From the NCBI GenBank assembly GCA_002423075.1, contig DIUS01000057.1:5076-12081 (forward strand): DNA of 7,006 bases. The letters are read 5' to 3'. This DNA comes from Microbacteriaceae bacterium UBA6152 (GTDB lineage Bacteria > Actinomycetota > Actinomycetes > Actinomycetales > Microbacteriaceae). The position numbers were made by a program, and so were the translations under genes. The notes beneath the pieces were generated by a model. It did not search any database and was not told where the DNA came from. It saw nothing but the letters and a program-made list of their open reading frames with translations. Shown here piece after piece: positions 1 to 6,164 of this stretch (positions within the stretch are counted from its first letter, which is position 1; every line of letters starts with the position of its first letter).

Positions 1-303
1 CGCTCTAGCGGTCTACCCGACACCTCGGCGAGCCGCGTCAACGGTGTCTGTCTGACCTTGCTCCGGGCGAGGTTTACCCAGCGAGCCCGATCACTCGGGC
101 CCCTGGTGGTCTCTTACACCACCGTTTCACCCTTACCGCCGGCGTGACGCCGGAGGCGGTCTGCTCTCTGTTGCACTTTCTCGCGCATTTCTGCGGGTGG
201 GTGTTACCCACCGCCCTGCTCTGCGGAGCCCGGACGTTCCTCGGCGGAGTCGTTCCCCTCGCGGGGCGTGCCTCCGACGCGACCGTCTGGCCGGCCCACT
301 TGC
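1..303 (-). ncRNA. rnpB: RNase P RNA, bacterial type A (3' end cut by window edge)
   Basis: This is the catalytic RNA of ribonuclease P, which removes 5' leaders from pre-tRNAs. Read on the minus strand it shows the conserved blocks in order. GAGGAACGTCCGGGCTCC lies at 225-242, where the general consensus is GAGGAAAGTCC. ACAGAGAGCAGACCGCC follows at 155-171, then GGTAAGGGTGAAACGGTG at about 121-138 with GTAAGAG just downstream. CCGGAGCAAGGTC is near 55-67. GGGTAGACCGC at about 8-18 is the L15 loop whose GGU pairs with the tRNA 3' CCA. The 3' P4 strand (ACAGAA) and the 3' arm of P1 are not in the window, so roughly 80-100 bases are missing if length is typical. The 5' end near 303 is inferred from the P1 sequence GGGCCGGCC and a -10 hexamer seven bases upstream. 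It lies 57 bases after the RNase HI stop codon. Confidence 0.95.
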
Positions 304-345
304 GCTCTCAGAGTAGCGGGTGACGGATGCTCTCCGCCCGTCTCG
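304..345 (-). promoter_or_regulatory. Likely rnpB promoter
   Basis: On the minus strand TACTCT (310-315) matches the actinobacterial -10 consensus TAnnnT. It ends seven bases before G303, where the RNase P RNA sequence begins. No convincing -35 is visible: the hexamer 17 bases upstream (333-338) reads GGCGGA. The site fills the short gap after the RNase HI stop codon (361-363). rnpB can therefore be transcribed independently, though read-through from the upstream operon is also possible because no terminator hairpin is seen in the gap. The call rests on position and one hexamer only. Confidence 0.5.
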
Positions 346-360
346 CCCCGTGCAGGCTGC

Positions 361-783
361 TCAGCGCGAGAACGAGGCTCGAGCATCCATCGCCTGATTC
401 GCACACGTGTCGGCGCGAGAGTTCTGCAGGCGTGGCACCCACTCGAAGCGCACGGGAGTGCCCGTGAGCACCTGCCGCGCTTCGGCGGCGAGCTCGGCCA
501 TGGCGGGATGCTTGATCTTCCAGCGGCCCATCATCTGCTCGACGACGAGCTTGGAATCCATGCGGATCGTCAGCGACGCATCGGGGTCGAGTTCGAGCGC
601 GCGCCGCACTCCGGCGAGCATGCCGCTGTACTCGGCAACGTTGTTCGTCGCGATGCCGACCCAGACCCCCACTTCTGCGATGACCTCACCGGTCGCGGGA
701 TCGATCACGACAGCTCCCCCGGCGGCCGGGCCCGGGTTGCCGCGAGAGCCGCCGTCTGCCTCGACGAGCAGTTCGCGCGTCAC
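361..783 (-). CDS. rnhA: Ribonuclease HI, stand-alone (140 aa)
   Basis: RNase HI cuts the RNA strand of RNA:DNA hybrids, such as R-loops and replication primers, in the cytoplasm. The protein is a complete RNase H fold. The first catalytic Asp is D10 in EADGGSRGNPGPA. E51 is in NNVAEYSGM, D76 in IRMDSKLVVEQM, and D125 in NSRADTCANQAMD. These four match the D-E-D-D metal-binding set of the family. The WKIKHP segment (88-93) after D76 is typical. Some actinobacteria, including M. tuberculosis Rv2228c, carry this domain fused to a C-terminal phosphatase. Here the protein stops after the RNase H domain, so it should be monofunctional. The GTG start at 783 overlaps the upstream TGA stop as GTGA, and only a weak GAGAG precedes it, so translation is probably coupled to the upstream gene. 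The next feature downstream is rnpB. Confidence 0.93.
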   Translation of the reverse strand: MTRELLVEADGGSRGNPGPAAGGAVVIDPATGEVIAEVGVWVGIATNNVAEYSGMLAGVRRALELDPDASLTIRMDSKLVVEQMMGRWKIKHPAMAELAAEARQVLTGTPVRFEWVPRLQNSRADTCANQAMDARASFSR

Positions 784-1520
784 AGGCCGCTCTCGTCGGT
801 GCGCACGAGAATCGCGTTCGAATCGGGGCAGAGAAGCACAGCGTCGGGCGCTGCGGCGCGCACGGCGGCGAGGTCACTGCCCGTCAGCTCGACCCCGCTC
901 GCGCTCGAAATGCGTGCCCGCAAGTGCGAGGCACCTGTGCCGTAGCGCTCGCGCTGCCTCTCGTACAGGGCGATGAGGTCGGCGGGCACCTGGGCGACCA
1001 CGGCGTCGCGCTGCCGCTGCGTCGCCGAGCGCTCGTCGGCGATGACCGCGAGTGCGGCGTCTCGCGCAGCGATCGCCGCGGCCACCTTCGCCTGCTGGTC
1101 GTCGAGGGCGGTCTTCGCCGACTCGAGCTCACTCTCGAGCGTCTCGACCTTCTCCATGACCGAAAGCTCGATCTCTTCGAGGTCGGCGAGTCGGGCCCTC
1201 AGCGACGCGAGCTCGTGCTCGAGTCCCTGAATGTCTTTGACCGAGGAGCTCTCTTGTAGCCGACTGTCGTCGCGGCTGATGCGGGCCTCGACGAGCGCGA
1301 CATCGCTCTCGACGCGCCCGAGCTCGATGCGGGCGTCTTCGAGTTCGCCCCGACGCTGCACGACGAACTCGCGCATCACCTCGGCCTCGGCGGTCAGGTC
1401 ATCGACGACAGCGCGCTCGGGCAGGGCCCGCTCTCGGTGCGAGAGCTGCTGCAGCGTCGTGTCGAGCGCTTGAACATCGAGCAGCAGGCGCTGCGACTCG
1501 GGGCTGGCGGTCACGGCCAT
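780..1520 (-). CDS. COG1579-type coiled-coil protein with degenerate zinc ribbon
   Basis: The 246-residue protein matches the COG1579 (zf-RING_7 / CT398-like) family. Members have a long antiparallel coiled-coil hairpin and a C-terminal four-Cys zinc ribbon, and are annotated as possible nucleic-acid-binding proteins of unknown function. Residues about 8-175 are heptad-like and rich in Glu, Arg, Ala and Leu. The family motif SSSVKDIQGLEHEL, usually near the hairpin turn, is at about 91-104. The C-terminal region (about 195-246) keeps the zinc-ribbon frame, including the final ILVR. Only one cysteine remains (C231), and it is the only one in the whole protein, so zinc cannot be bound in the usual way. 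The ATG at 1520 has a strong ribosome binding site. The gene lies between Nif3 and RNase HI, the order known from other actinobacteria, and its stop overlaps the RNase HI start. Confidence 0.87.
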   Translation of the reverse strand: MAVTASPESQRLLLDVQALDTTLQQLSHRERALPERAVVDDLTAEAEVMREFVVQRRGELEDARIELGRVESDVALVEARISRDDSRLQESSSVKDIQGLEHELASLRARLADLEEIELSVMEKVETLESELESAKTALDDQQAKVAAAIAARDAALAVIADERSATQRQRDAVVAQVPADLIALYERQRERYGTGASHLRARISSASGVELTGSDLAAVRAAAPDAVLLCPDSNAILVRTDESGL

Positions 1521-1527
1521 GCGGGGG

Positions 1528-1534
1528 TCACCTC
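1528..1534 (-). promoter_or_regulatory. Strong ribosome binding site fixing the COG1579 start
   Basis: GAGGTGA on the minus strand lies seven bases before the ATG at 1520-1518. It is one of the two clear Shine-Dalgarno sequences in the window. It explains how this gene is translated independently despite a 42-base gap after the Nif3 stop. Confidence 0.75.
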
Positions 1535-1562
1535 AGGGTTATTGTCGTCGTTCGGTCAGGCC

Positions 1563-2375
1563 CTACTGTACGACCATGAAATCCCAGGGGTCGGTGCGCA
1601 GCTCGCTGACCACGACCTCGACGCCCGGCAGTGCCGAACGCAGTTCGTCGGCCGCCGTCTCGAGCCACAGCCATTCGCTCGCCCAGTGCGAGACGTCGAT
1701 GAGCGCGGGTCCACCGGCAACACGGGCCGTTTCAACGGCCTCGCTCGCGGGGTGGTGCCGCAGATCAGCAGTCACGTACGCATCGGCGCTGCGCACCGCG
1801 CTCTCACCGAGTAGCGAGTCTCCCGCGCCCCCGCAGACGGCCACTCGGGATACCGGTCGGTCGAACTGCCCCGCCACGCGAATACCCGTCGCCGTCGGGG
1901 GCAGGATGCTCGCAAGGCGCCGCGCCAGGACTCCGAGCGTGGTCGGCTCGGGCAGCGCCCCCACTCGCCCGAGGCCGACGCCGGGCGCGGTCTCGACGAT
2001 CGGCAGAGCATCCGTCAGCCCCAGCAGACTGGCAAGCCGTGCGCTCGTGCCCGTGGCGACGATGTCGGCGTTCGTGTGCGCGCTGTACAGGGCGCACCCG
2101 CCGCGGATCAGCCTGGCCAACAGCGCACCCTTCGCAGTCGACTCGGAAACCGTCGTGACACCGCGCATGAGCAGAGGGTGGTGCACGAGCAACATCTGGG
2201 CATTGAGCGCGACGGCTTCGTCGACCGTCTCGACGACAGCGTCGACCGCGAGCAGAACGCGCGTGACCTCACCAGCAGGGTCACCACTGAGCAGCCCGGG
2301 GGCATCCCAGGCCTCCGCTCCGCTCAGAGGCCACAGAGTCTCGGCGGCGGCCGAGACGTCGGCGACCGTCGTCAC
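1563..2375 (-). CDS. Nif3/YbgI-type dinuclear metal center protein (270 aa)
   Basis: This is a member of the Nif3-like family (DUF34/NIF3, YbgI), cytoplasmic proteins with a two-metal site whose true substrate is not settled; some annotations call them GTP cyclohydrolase I type 2. The family signature WDAPGLLSGDP (usually WDNxGL) is at 23-33. The metal ligands are all present with spacing close to E. coli YbgI: H65 and H66 in LLVHHPLL, H100 and D104 in SAHTNAD, and H230 and E234 in DVSHWASE. The 270-residue length fits the short form, without the extra domain found in members of about 370 residues. The GTG at 2375 overlaps the permease TGA stop as GTGA, and no Shine-Dalgarno precedes it, so translation is probably coupled. 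The reading frame stays open far upstream inside the permease gene, but family similarity begins at this GTG. The COG1579 gene follows 42 bases downstream. Confidence 0.93.
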   Translation of the reverse strand: MTTVADVSAAAETLWPLSGAEAWDAPGLLSGDPAGEVTRVLLAVDAVVETVDEAVALNAQMLLVHHPLLMRGVTTVSESTAKGALLARLIRGGCALYSAHTNADIVATGTSARLASLLGLTDALPIVETAPGVGLGRVGALPEPTTLGVLARRLASILPPTATGIRVAGQFDRPVSRVAVCGGAGDSLLGESAVRSADAYVTADLRHHPASEAVETARVAGGPALIDVSHWASEWLWLETAADELRSALPGVEVVVSELRTDPWDFMVVQ

Positions 2376-4837
2376 GGCGTCGCCGGTGGAGCTGTCGAGG
2401 CCTCGACGGGCGTCGCCTCGGGAGACGAGGCCACGGGCTGCGTCTCGACCGCGATACTCGAGGTCGCCGTCTCGCTGCCCTCGAGCAGCGCTGCCTGGCG
2501 CTCGGCAGTCTGCAGCGCACGCAAAGCGGGAATTCCGGCGGCGATCGGCGTGAGCAGGCCGAGCAGTAGAGCGATCGCAACACCGAGGTCGGCGGCGGCG
2601 AGCGCATCGTCGAGAGGCACACCGAGCAGCGACCACAGGTAACCCTGCCACTGCAGTCCGGTCACCGTAGCGGTGCTCAGACCCCAGCCGATGCCCGTCA
2701 CGACGAGGAGCGTGACCGTGTTGACCCAGCGCACCCGCGGGTAGACCCCGCCGCTCGTGAGCAACGAGGGAGAGTGCACCCGGCGTGTGCGAATCATGGT
2801 CTCGGCACCGAAGATGCCGGCCCACGCGGCGACGGGCACCGCGAGCGTCGTCACGACATCGCGGAACAGCGCCGTGACATCGGGCACGACGAGCGCCAGT
2901 GCGACCGTCGCGCCCGCGGCGATGACGACCGCGATCACCACGGCAACCGTGCGGGGGGTGCGGATGCCCACCGCGAGCAGGGCGAAACCGCCCGAGTAGA
3001 GCGCGAGCACGGCCGCCGCGAGAAGCCCGAGCGCGACAGCGAGCACGAGCGGCACGGGGTACCAGAGCGGGAGCATGCGCGCGATGATGTCGACCGGGTT
3101 GTCGACGAGCCCCTCGGCGACGAAGGGGTTCGAGGCAGCCAACAGGGCACCCCAGCTGACGAGTGCGAACGCCGGAATCGTCGCCCCGAACGCCGTGAAG
3201 AGCACGGCGGCCGAGCCGGCTGTGCCCTTTGCCTGATAGCGAGCCAGGTCGCCGCTGCTGTTGGCCCATGCGAGGCCAACGACACTGAACACGAGCACCG
3301 CGCCACTCGCCATGAGCATCCACGGGCCATCGGGCACTGAGAGCGCCGTGTTGAGGTCGACGTAGGGAAGGGTCAGGGCGATGAGGCCGCCCACGAGGAT
3401 CACGCCGAGAGTCGTGACGACAGCCCCGAGCACCGCAATCGCGCGGAAGCCGAGTCCGGCGATGACGGCGGCGATGACGAGCGCGACCCCCGCGATGGCG
3501 AGGGCGAGATCGAGCGTGGCGATGCCGTCGACGACGGAACCGCCGACGAGCACGTCGGCGACACCGATGCCGAGCATCCACAGCAGGGCCGCGGCCCAGA
3601 CCAGTCGCGTGACCACGGCGAGCAGGGCGGGAATCACGTTGCCGGCAGTGCCGAACGTCGCGCGCGAGACGACCATCGTCGGCTGGCCGCTCCACTTGCT
3701 CGCGAGCGTGCCGAGGCCGAGGGGTAAGAACGACACCGCGACGCCGATAAGTGCGGCGAGAATCGACTGGCGCAGGCTCATGCCCAGACCCAGCAGCACC
3801 GCGCCGAGCGCGACGCTCACGACCGAGGCGTTGACCGCGAACCAGAGCCAGAAGAGGCGGATCGACCTGCCGGTGCGGTGCTCGGCGGGCGTCGGTTCGA
3901 GACCGATGCGCTCGATACGCGGGGCCGCGGCGGGCGTAGCGATCACCGGCGCATCGGCCGGATCGCTGTCGTTCGGCGTCGCGGCGGGCTCTTCGGTGTC
4001 GAGCTCAGGCTGCTCCTCCATGCGCCACGGCATACCGGGCTCGGTGTCCGCGGCGGTCTCGGTCGCCGCGGTCTCCCCCGTCGCGGCATCAGCGGCGGCG
4101 AGCAAGGCCTCGAAGGCGGTCGGCGCACTCGCCACTGTCGCAGAACCCCCCGGGGCCGTGGGCTCGACGAGCTCGGGCGGGGCGGGAACCGAACCCGGAG
4201 GCGGCGGAACCGCGGTGATCGCCGCTCCGAAGGGCGGCGGTGCGTCAGCAAGAGCCAAGTCGAGCTCAGGTCCCGTGGGCGGCACGACGGGTTGGGCGGC
4301 GGGTGCGACGGGTTCGGCCGAGGGCGCCTCGGCGTCGGGCACCGCGTCGTGGGGCGCTGCGGTCGACGGGCCCGGCGCGACCACGGGGATCACGCCCGTG
4401 AACTGAGACCGCACCTCTGAGACCAGCTGCTCCGCCTCGGGCCCCGCGGTCTGACGCACCTGCTGCTCCCATTCGGCGAGCGTGGCCGCCTCGTGCTGCC
4501 GCAGGGCCAGCTCGCGCTCCACGAGGTCGAGCAGCGAGCTCGTGTCATGGTCGGGGTCATCGAGGTCGACGGCGGCCAGCAACTCTTCGTCGGAGAGCGA
4601 CTGGCGCTGCGGGGGTGCCGGAATGGTCGCCTGCGGCTCGGGGCTCGGCGCCGGCGTCGGCTCGACCACCGGCGAAGGTCGCGTGAACTGCTGCGCGAGC
4701 GCAGCCGCGAGGGCGTCGTCGTCGGTCGTCGTCGGGTCGTAGCGCACGTCGGCGGGCGGGGGCGTGAACGTCGACCGTCGCGGGCCATCGCTCGGCGCGG
4801 TGTCGGCCCTGTTCGCGGGCTGCTCGTCGTCGACCAT
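2372..4837 (-). CDS. NCS1-family nucleobase permease with long disordered N-terminal tail (821 aa)
   Basis: This is a probable proton- or sodium-coupled importer of the NCS1 (cytosine/purine/uracil/allantoin) family. The substrate cannot be read from the sequence. The permease part begins around IERIGLEPTP (308-317) and shows about 12 hydrophobic segments, near 328-350, 356-379, 401-425, 441-463, 467-490, 507-527, 541-567, 590-625, 630-652, 657-678, 705-722 and 750-772. Family-like motifs are N336 in the first helix, GQPTMVVSRATFGTAGNVIPALL (386-408) after the second, and SSGDLARYQ (527-535) before the seventh. Residues 1-307 are acidic and Pro/Ala-rich, with one predicted helical block at about 81-150. 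A low-complexity tail follows 781. Typical NCS1 proteins are about 450-550 residues, so the tail adds about 300. The ATG at 4837 lies 18 bases after the exporter stop and lacks a good Shine-Dalgarno, so the start is less certain. The stop overlaps the Nif3 start. Confidence 0.87.
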   Translation of the reverse strand: MVDDEQPANRADTAPSDGPRRSTFTPPPADVRYDPTTTDDDALAAALAQQFTRPSPVVEPTPAPSPEPQATIPAPPQRQSLSDEELLAAVDLDDPDHDTSSLLDLVERELALRQHEAATLAEWEQQVRQTAGPEAEQLVSEVRSQFTGVIPVVAPGPSTAAPHDAVPDAEAPSAEPVAPAAQPVVPPTGPELDLALADAPPPFGAAITAVPPPPGSVPAPPELVEPTAPGGSATVASAPTAFEALLAAADAATGETAATETAADTEPGMPWRMEEQPELDTEEPAATPNDSDPADAPVIATPAAAPRIERIGLEPTPAEHRTGRSIRLFWLWFAVNASVVSVALGAVLLGLGMSLRQSILAALIGVAVSFLPLGLGTLASKWSGQPTMVVSRATFGTAGNVIPALLAVVTRLVWAAALLWMLGIGVADVLVGGSVVDGIATLDLALAIAGVALVIAAVIAGLGFRAIAVLGAVVTTLGVILVGGLIALTLPYVDLNTALSVPDGPWMLMASGAVLVFSVVGLAWANSSGDLARYQAKGTAGSAAVLFTAFGATIPAFALVSWGALLAASNPFVAEGLVDNPVDIIARMLPLWYPVPLVLAVALGLLAAAVLALYSGGFALLAVGIRTPRTVAVVIAVVIAAGATVALALVVPDVTALFRDVVTTLAVPVAAWAGIFGAETMIRTRRVHSPSLLTSGGVYPRVRWVNTVTLLVVTGIGWGLSTATVTGLQWQGYLWSLLGVPLDDALAAADLGVAIALLLGLLTPIAAGIPALRALQTAERQAALLEGSETATSSIAVETQPVASSPEATPVEASTAPPATP

Positions 4838-4855
4838 GCCCCGATGATAGAGGCG

Positions 4856-5746
4856 CTACGGCGCGGGGCGCGGTTGCCGAGCCGAGGAGAGCACAGCGAC
4901 GCCGAGCACGATCAGCGCGAGCCCGGCCCAACCGAGCGGCTCGAGCCGCTCTCCGACAACGGCGATCGCGAGCAGCGTCGCCACGAGCGGCTCCAGCAGG
5001 GTGATCACGGTCACCGTGCTTGACCGCAGGGCCCTGATGCCCCAGCCGAAGAACACGTAGGCCACGAACATCGGTCCAACCGCGAGGTAGGCGGCGAGGC
5101 CCACGTTCTGCAGGCTGCCGAGCAGCGGGGCCCCGACGATGAGCAGCACGACTGAGAGCGGAATGGCGGCCAGGCCGAACGCGGCCCCCATCGTGGCGCG
5201 CCCGGTGTGCCCACGGCGGATGATGGTGCCCGAGGCGAGCGTGAAGAGCGCGTAGCCCACTCCGGCCACGAGCCCGAGCGCCACGCCGGCCGGGATCGTC
5301 GCGGGGTCGACCGGCGACCCCGAGCCGTGCCCCCCGACCACGAGCAAGGCGACGCCGGCGATGGCGATGCTCGCGCTCAGCATCCAGCGCCCGGTTAATC
5401 GATGCCGGTGCAGGCGCCATTCCAGAAGGGCCGCGAAGATCGGACCGGAGCCGAGCGAGACGACGTTGCCGATGGCGACGCCCGCGAGGTCCATGGCCGC
5501 GTAGAACGCGAGGGGGTACGCGACCATGCCCGCCGCGGCGGCCAGTAACCAGGGCCGCACGGCGCGGTCGCTGATGACGCTGAATGACCGTCGGAGGTTG
5601 GTCGCGAACAGCAGCGCACCGCCGACCACCATCGTGCTCGCGCCGATCGCGAGCGGGCTCACGTCGTCAGAGAAGAACGACGCGGCCGTTCCAGTGGTGC
5701 CCCAGAGCACGCACGCGGCGACGAGTGCCCAGATGGCGGACGACAC
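4856..5746 (-). CDS. EamA/DMT-superfamily transporter, 10 membrane helices (296 aa)
   Basis: This is an inner-membrane permease of the drug/metabolite transporter superfamily, usually exporting amino acids or other small metabolites. The substrate is unknown. Two EamA halves are visible. Ten hydrophobic segments lie near residues 4-23, 31-50, 65-83, 86-107, 120-138, 151-172, 184-208, 215-234, 245-264 and 270-288. The second half ends with the family signature LLEPLVATLLAIAVVGERLEP (250-270), and the first half has the matching SLGSGPIFAALLEWRL (97-112). The start is GTG at 5746, set by GAGGAG six bases upstream. The frame is open to 6124 but that extension shows no membrane or EamA features. 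An ATG at 5794 would add 16 residues and seems less likely. It is the first gene of the leftward run and is divergent from the small membrane gene across 46 bases. Confidence 0.9.
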   Translation of the reverse strand: MSSAIWALVAACVLWGTTGTAASFFSDDVSPLAIGASTMVVGGALLFATNLRRSFSVISDRAVRPWLLAAAAGMVAYPLAFYAAMDLAGVAIGNVVSLGSGPIFAALLEWRLHRHRLTGRWMLSASIAIAGVALLVVGGHGSGSPVDPATIPAGVALGLVAGVGYALFTLASGTIIRRGHTGRATMGAAFGLAAIPLSVVLLIVGAPLLGSLQNVGLAAYLAVGPMFVAYVFFGWGIRALRSSTVTVITLLEPLVATLLAIAVVGERLEPLGWAGLALIVLGVAVLSSARQPRPAP

Positions 5747-5752
5747 GGAAGG

Positions 5753-5758
5753 CTCCTC
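5753..5758 (-). promoter_or_regulatory. Strong ribosome binding site fixing the EamA transporter start
   Basis: GAGGAG on the minus strand lies six bases before GTG at 5746-5744. It decides between this GTG and the upstream ATG at 5794, which has no such site. Confidence 0.75.
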
Positions 5759-5779
5759 AGCAGATTCAGCGGTGCGACG

Positions 5780-5792
5780 TACAGTGGCCAGC
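5780..5792 (+). promoter_or_regulatory. Probable leaderless promoter of the small membrane protein gene
   Basis: TACAGT (5780-5785) fits the actinobacterial -10 consensus TAnnnT and ends seven bases before the A of the ATG at 5793. No Shine-Dalgarno lies upstream of that ATG. Together these are the usual signs of a leaderless mRNA starting at its initiation codon. No -35 hexamer is convincing. The region where it would lie overlaps the ribosome binding site of the divergent EamA gene. Confidence 0.5.
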
Positions 5793-6164
5793 ATGACCGA
5801 GAACGACCTGCTCGCCCATTGGACGACCGCACGCTGGCACATCATTGTGTCGCAACTCGCCCCCACCTTCCTGCTGGCGGTGACGGTCTGGATGCTCACC
5901 GAGGGTCTCGCCGACACTCCCCTGCCCGTGCGGCTCGCGGCGGCGGGCATCCTGCTCGCCTCGGGCGTGCTCGGCGCGGGCGCGCAGTTCGCCGCGGCAC
6001 AGGAAGGCCTCGCCGTCATCGCAGAGCTGCGCGCCCTGCCGACGGTCTCGGCGATCGGAGCCCGCGTGATCGCGAGCGCCCGCGGTGTCGACGTTGTTCG
6101 CTTCGTGGGGCCGGCGATCTTCACCGCCGTCTTCGTTGCCCTGCTCTGGGCACTGTTCCTCTAG
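5793..6164 (+). CDS. Small membrane protein of unknown function, three helices (123 aa)
   Basis: I do not recognise a named family. The protein begins MTENDLLAHWTTARWHIIVS and has three hydrophobic segments near residues 17-37, 46-69 and 101-122. The last ends at the C-terminus (ALLWALFL). Between the second and third is a moderately basic loop of about 30 residues (70-100), EGLAVIAELRALPTVSAIGARVIASARG. No cysteine or other catalytic signature is seen. Similar short hypothetical membrane proteins occur in Microbacteriaceae, by recollection and not by search. The ATG is chosen because of the -10 hexamer seven bases upstream and because the hydrophobic pattern starts soon after. The stop TAG overlaps the stop of the convergent gene, so there is no room for a terminator between them. 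It is probably a single-gene transcript. The frame itself is open upstream to 5526, but that part lies opposite the EamA gene. Confidence 0.75.
   Translation: MTENDLLAHWTTARWHIIVSQLAPTFLLAVTVWMLTEGLADTPLPVRLAAAGILLASGVLGAGAQFAAAQEGLAVIAELRALPTVSAIGARVIASARGVDVVRFVGPAIFTAVFVALLWALFL

Noticed and set aside
204..404. Small minus-strand frame across rnpB and the end of RNase HI.
   Set aside because: It overlaps the structured RNase P RNA and shows no protein motif.
1519..2553. Long plus-strand frame of 344 residues opposite Nif3.
   Set aside because: It is Ser/Arg/Thr/Ala-rich low-complexity translation, typical of the antisense of a GC-rich gene, and it overlaps the metal-ligand-complete Nif3 gene.
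2376..3695. Open minus-strand frame continuing the Nif3 frame upstream through the permease gene, which would make a 710-residue protein.
   Set aside because: The translated extension is Arg-rich with no family features and lies in another frame of a clear membrane permease. Nif3 similarity starts at the GTG at 2375. Long chance frames are expected in high-GC DNA.
3915..4837. Idea that the permease tail is a separate upstream gene fused by a sequencing error.
   Set aside because: The frame runs unbroken from the tail into the first membrane helix and no start with a ribosome binding site was noticed at the junction. The tail composition is even up to residue 307.
4557..5420. Minus-strand frame of 287 residues spanning the end of EamA and the permease N-terminus.
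   Set aside because: It is almost all Arg, Ala and Gly and has no motif. It is a frame-shifted shadow of the two transporter genes.
5747..6124. N-terminal extension of the EamA frame giving a 422-residue protein.
   Set aside because: The extension lies opposite the small membrane protein gene and has no membrane or EamA features. The GTG at 5746 has an ideal ribosome binding site.
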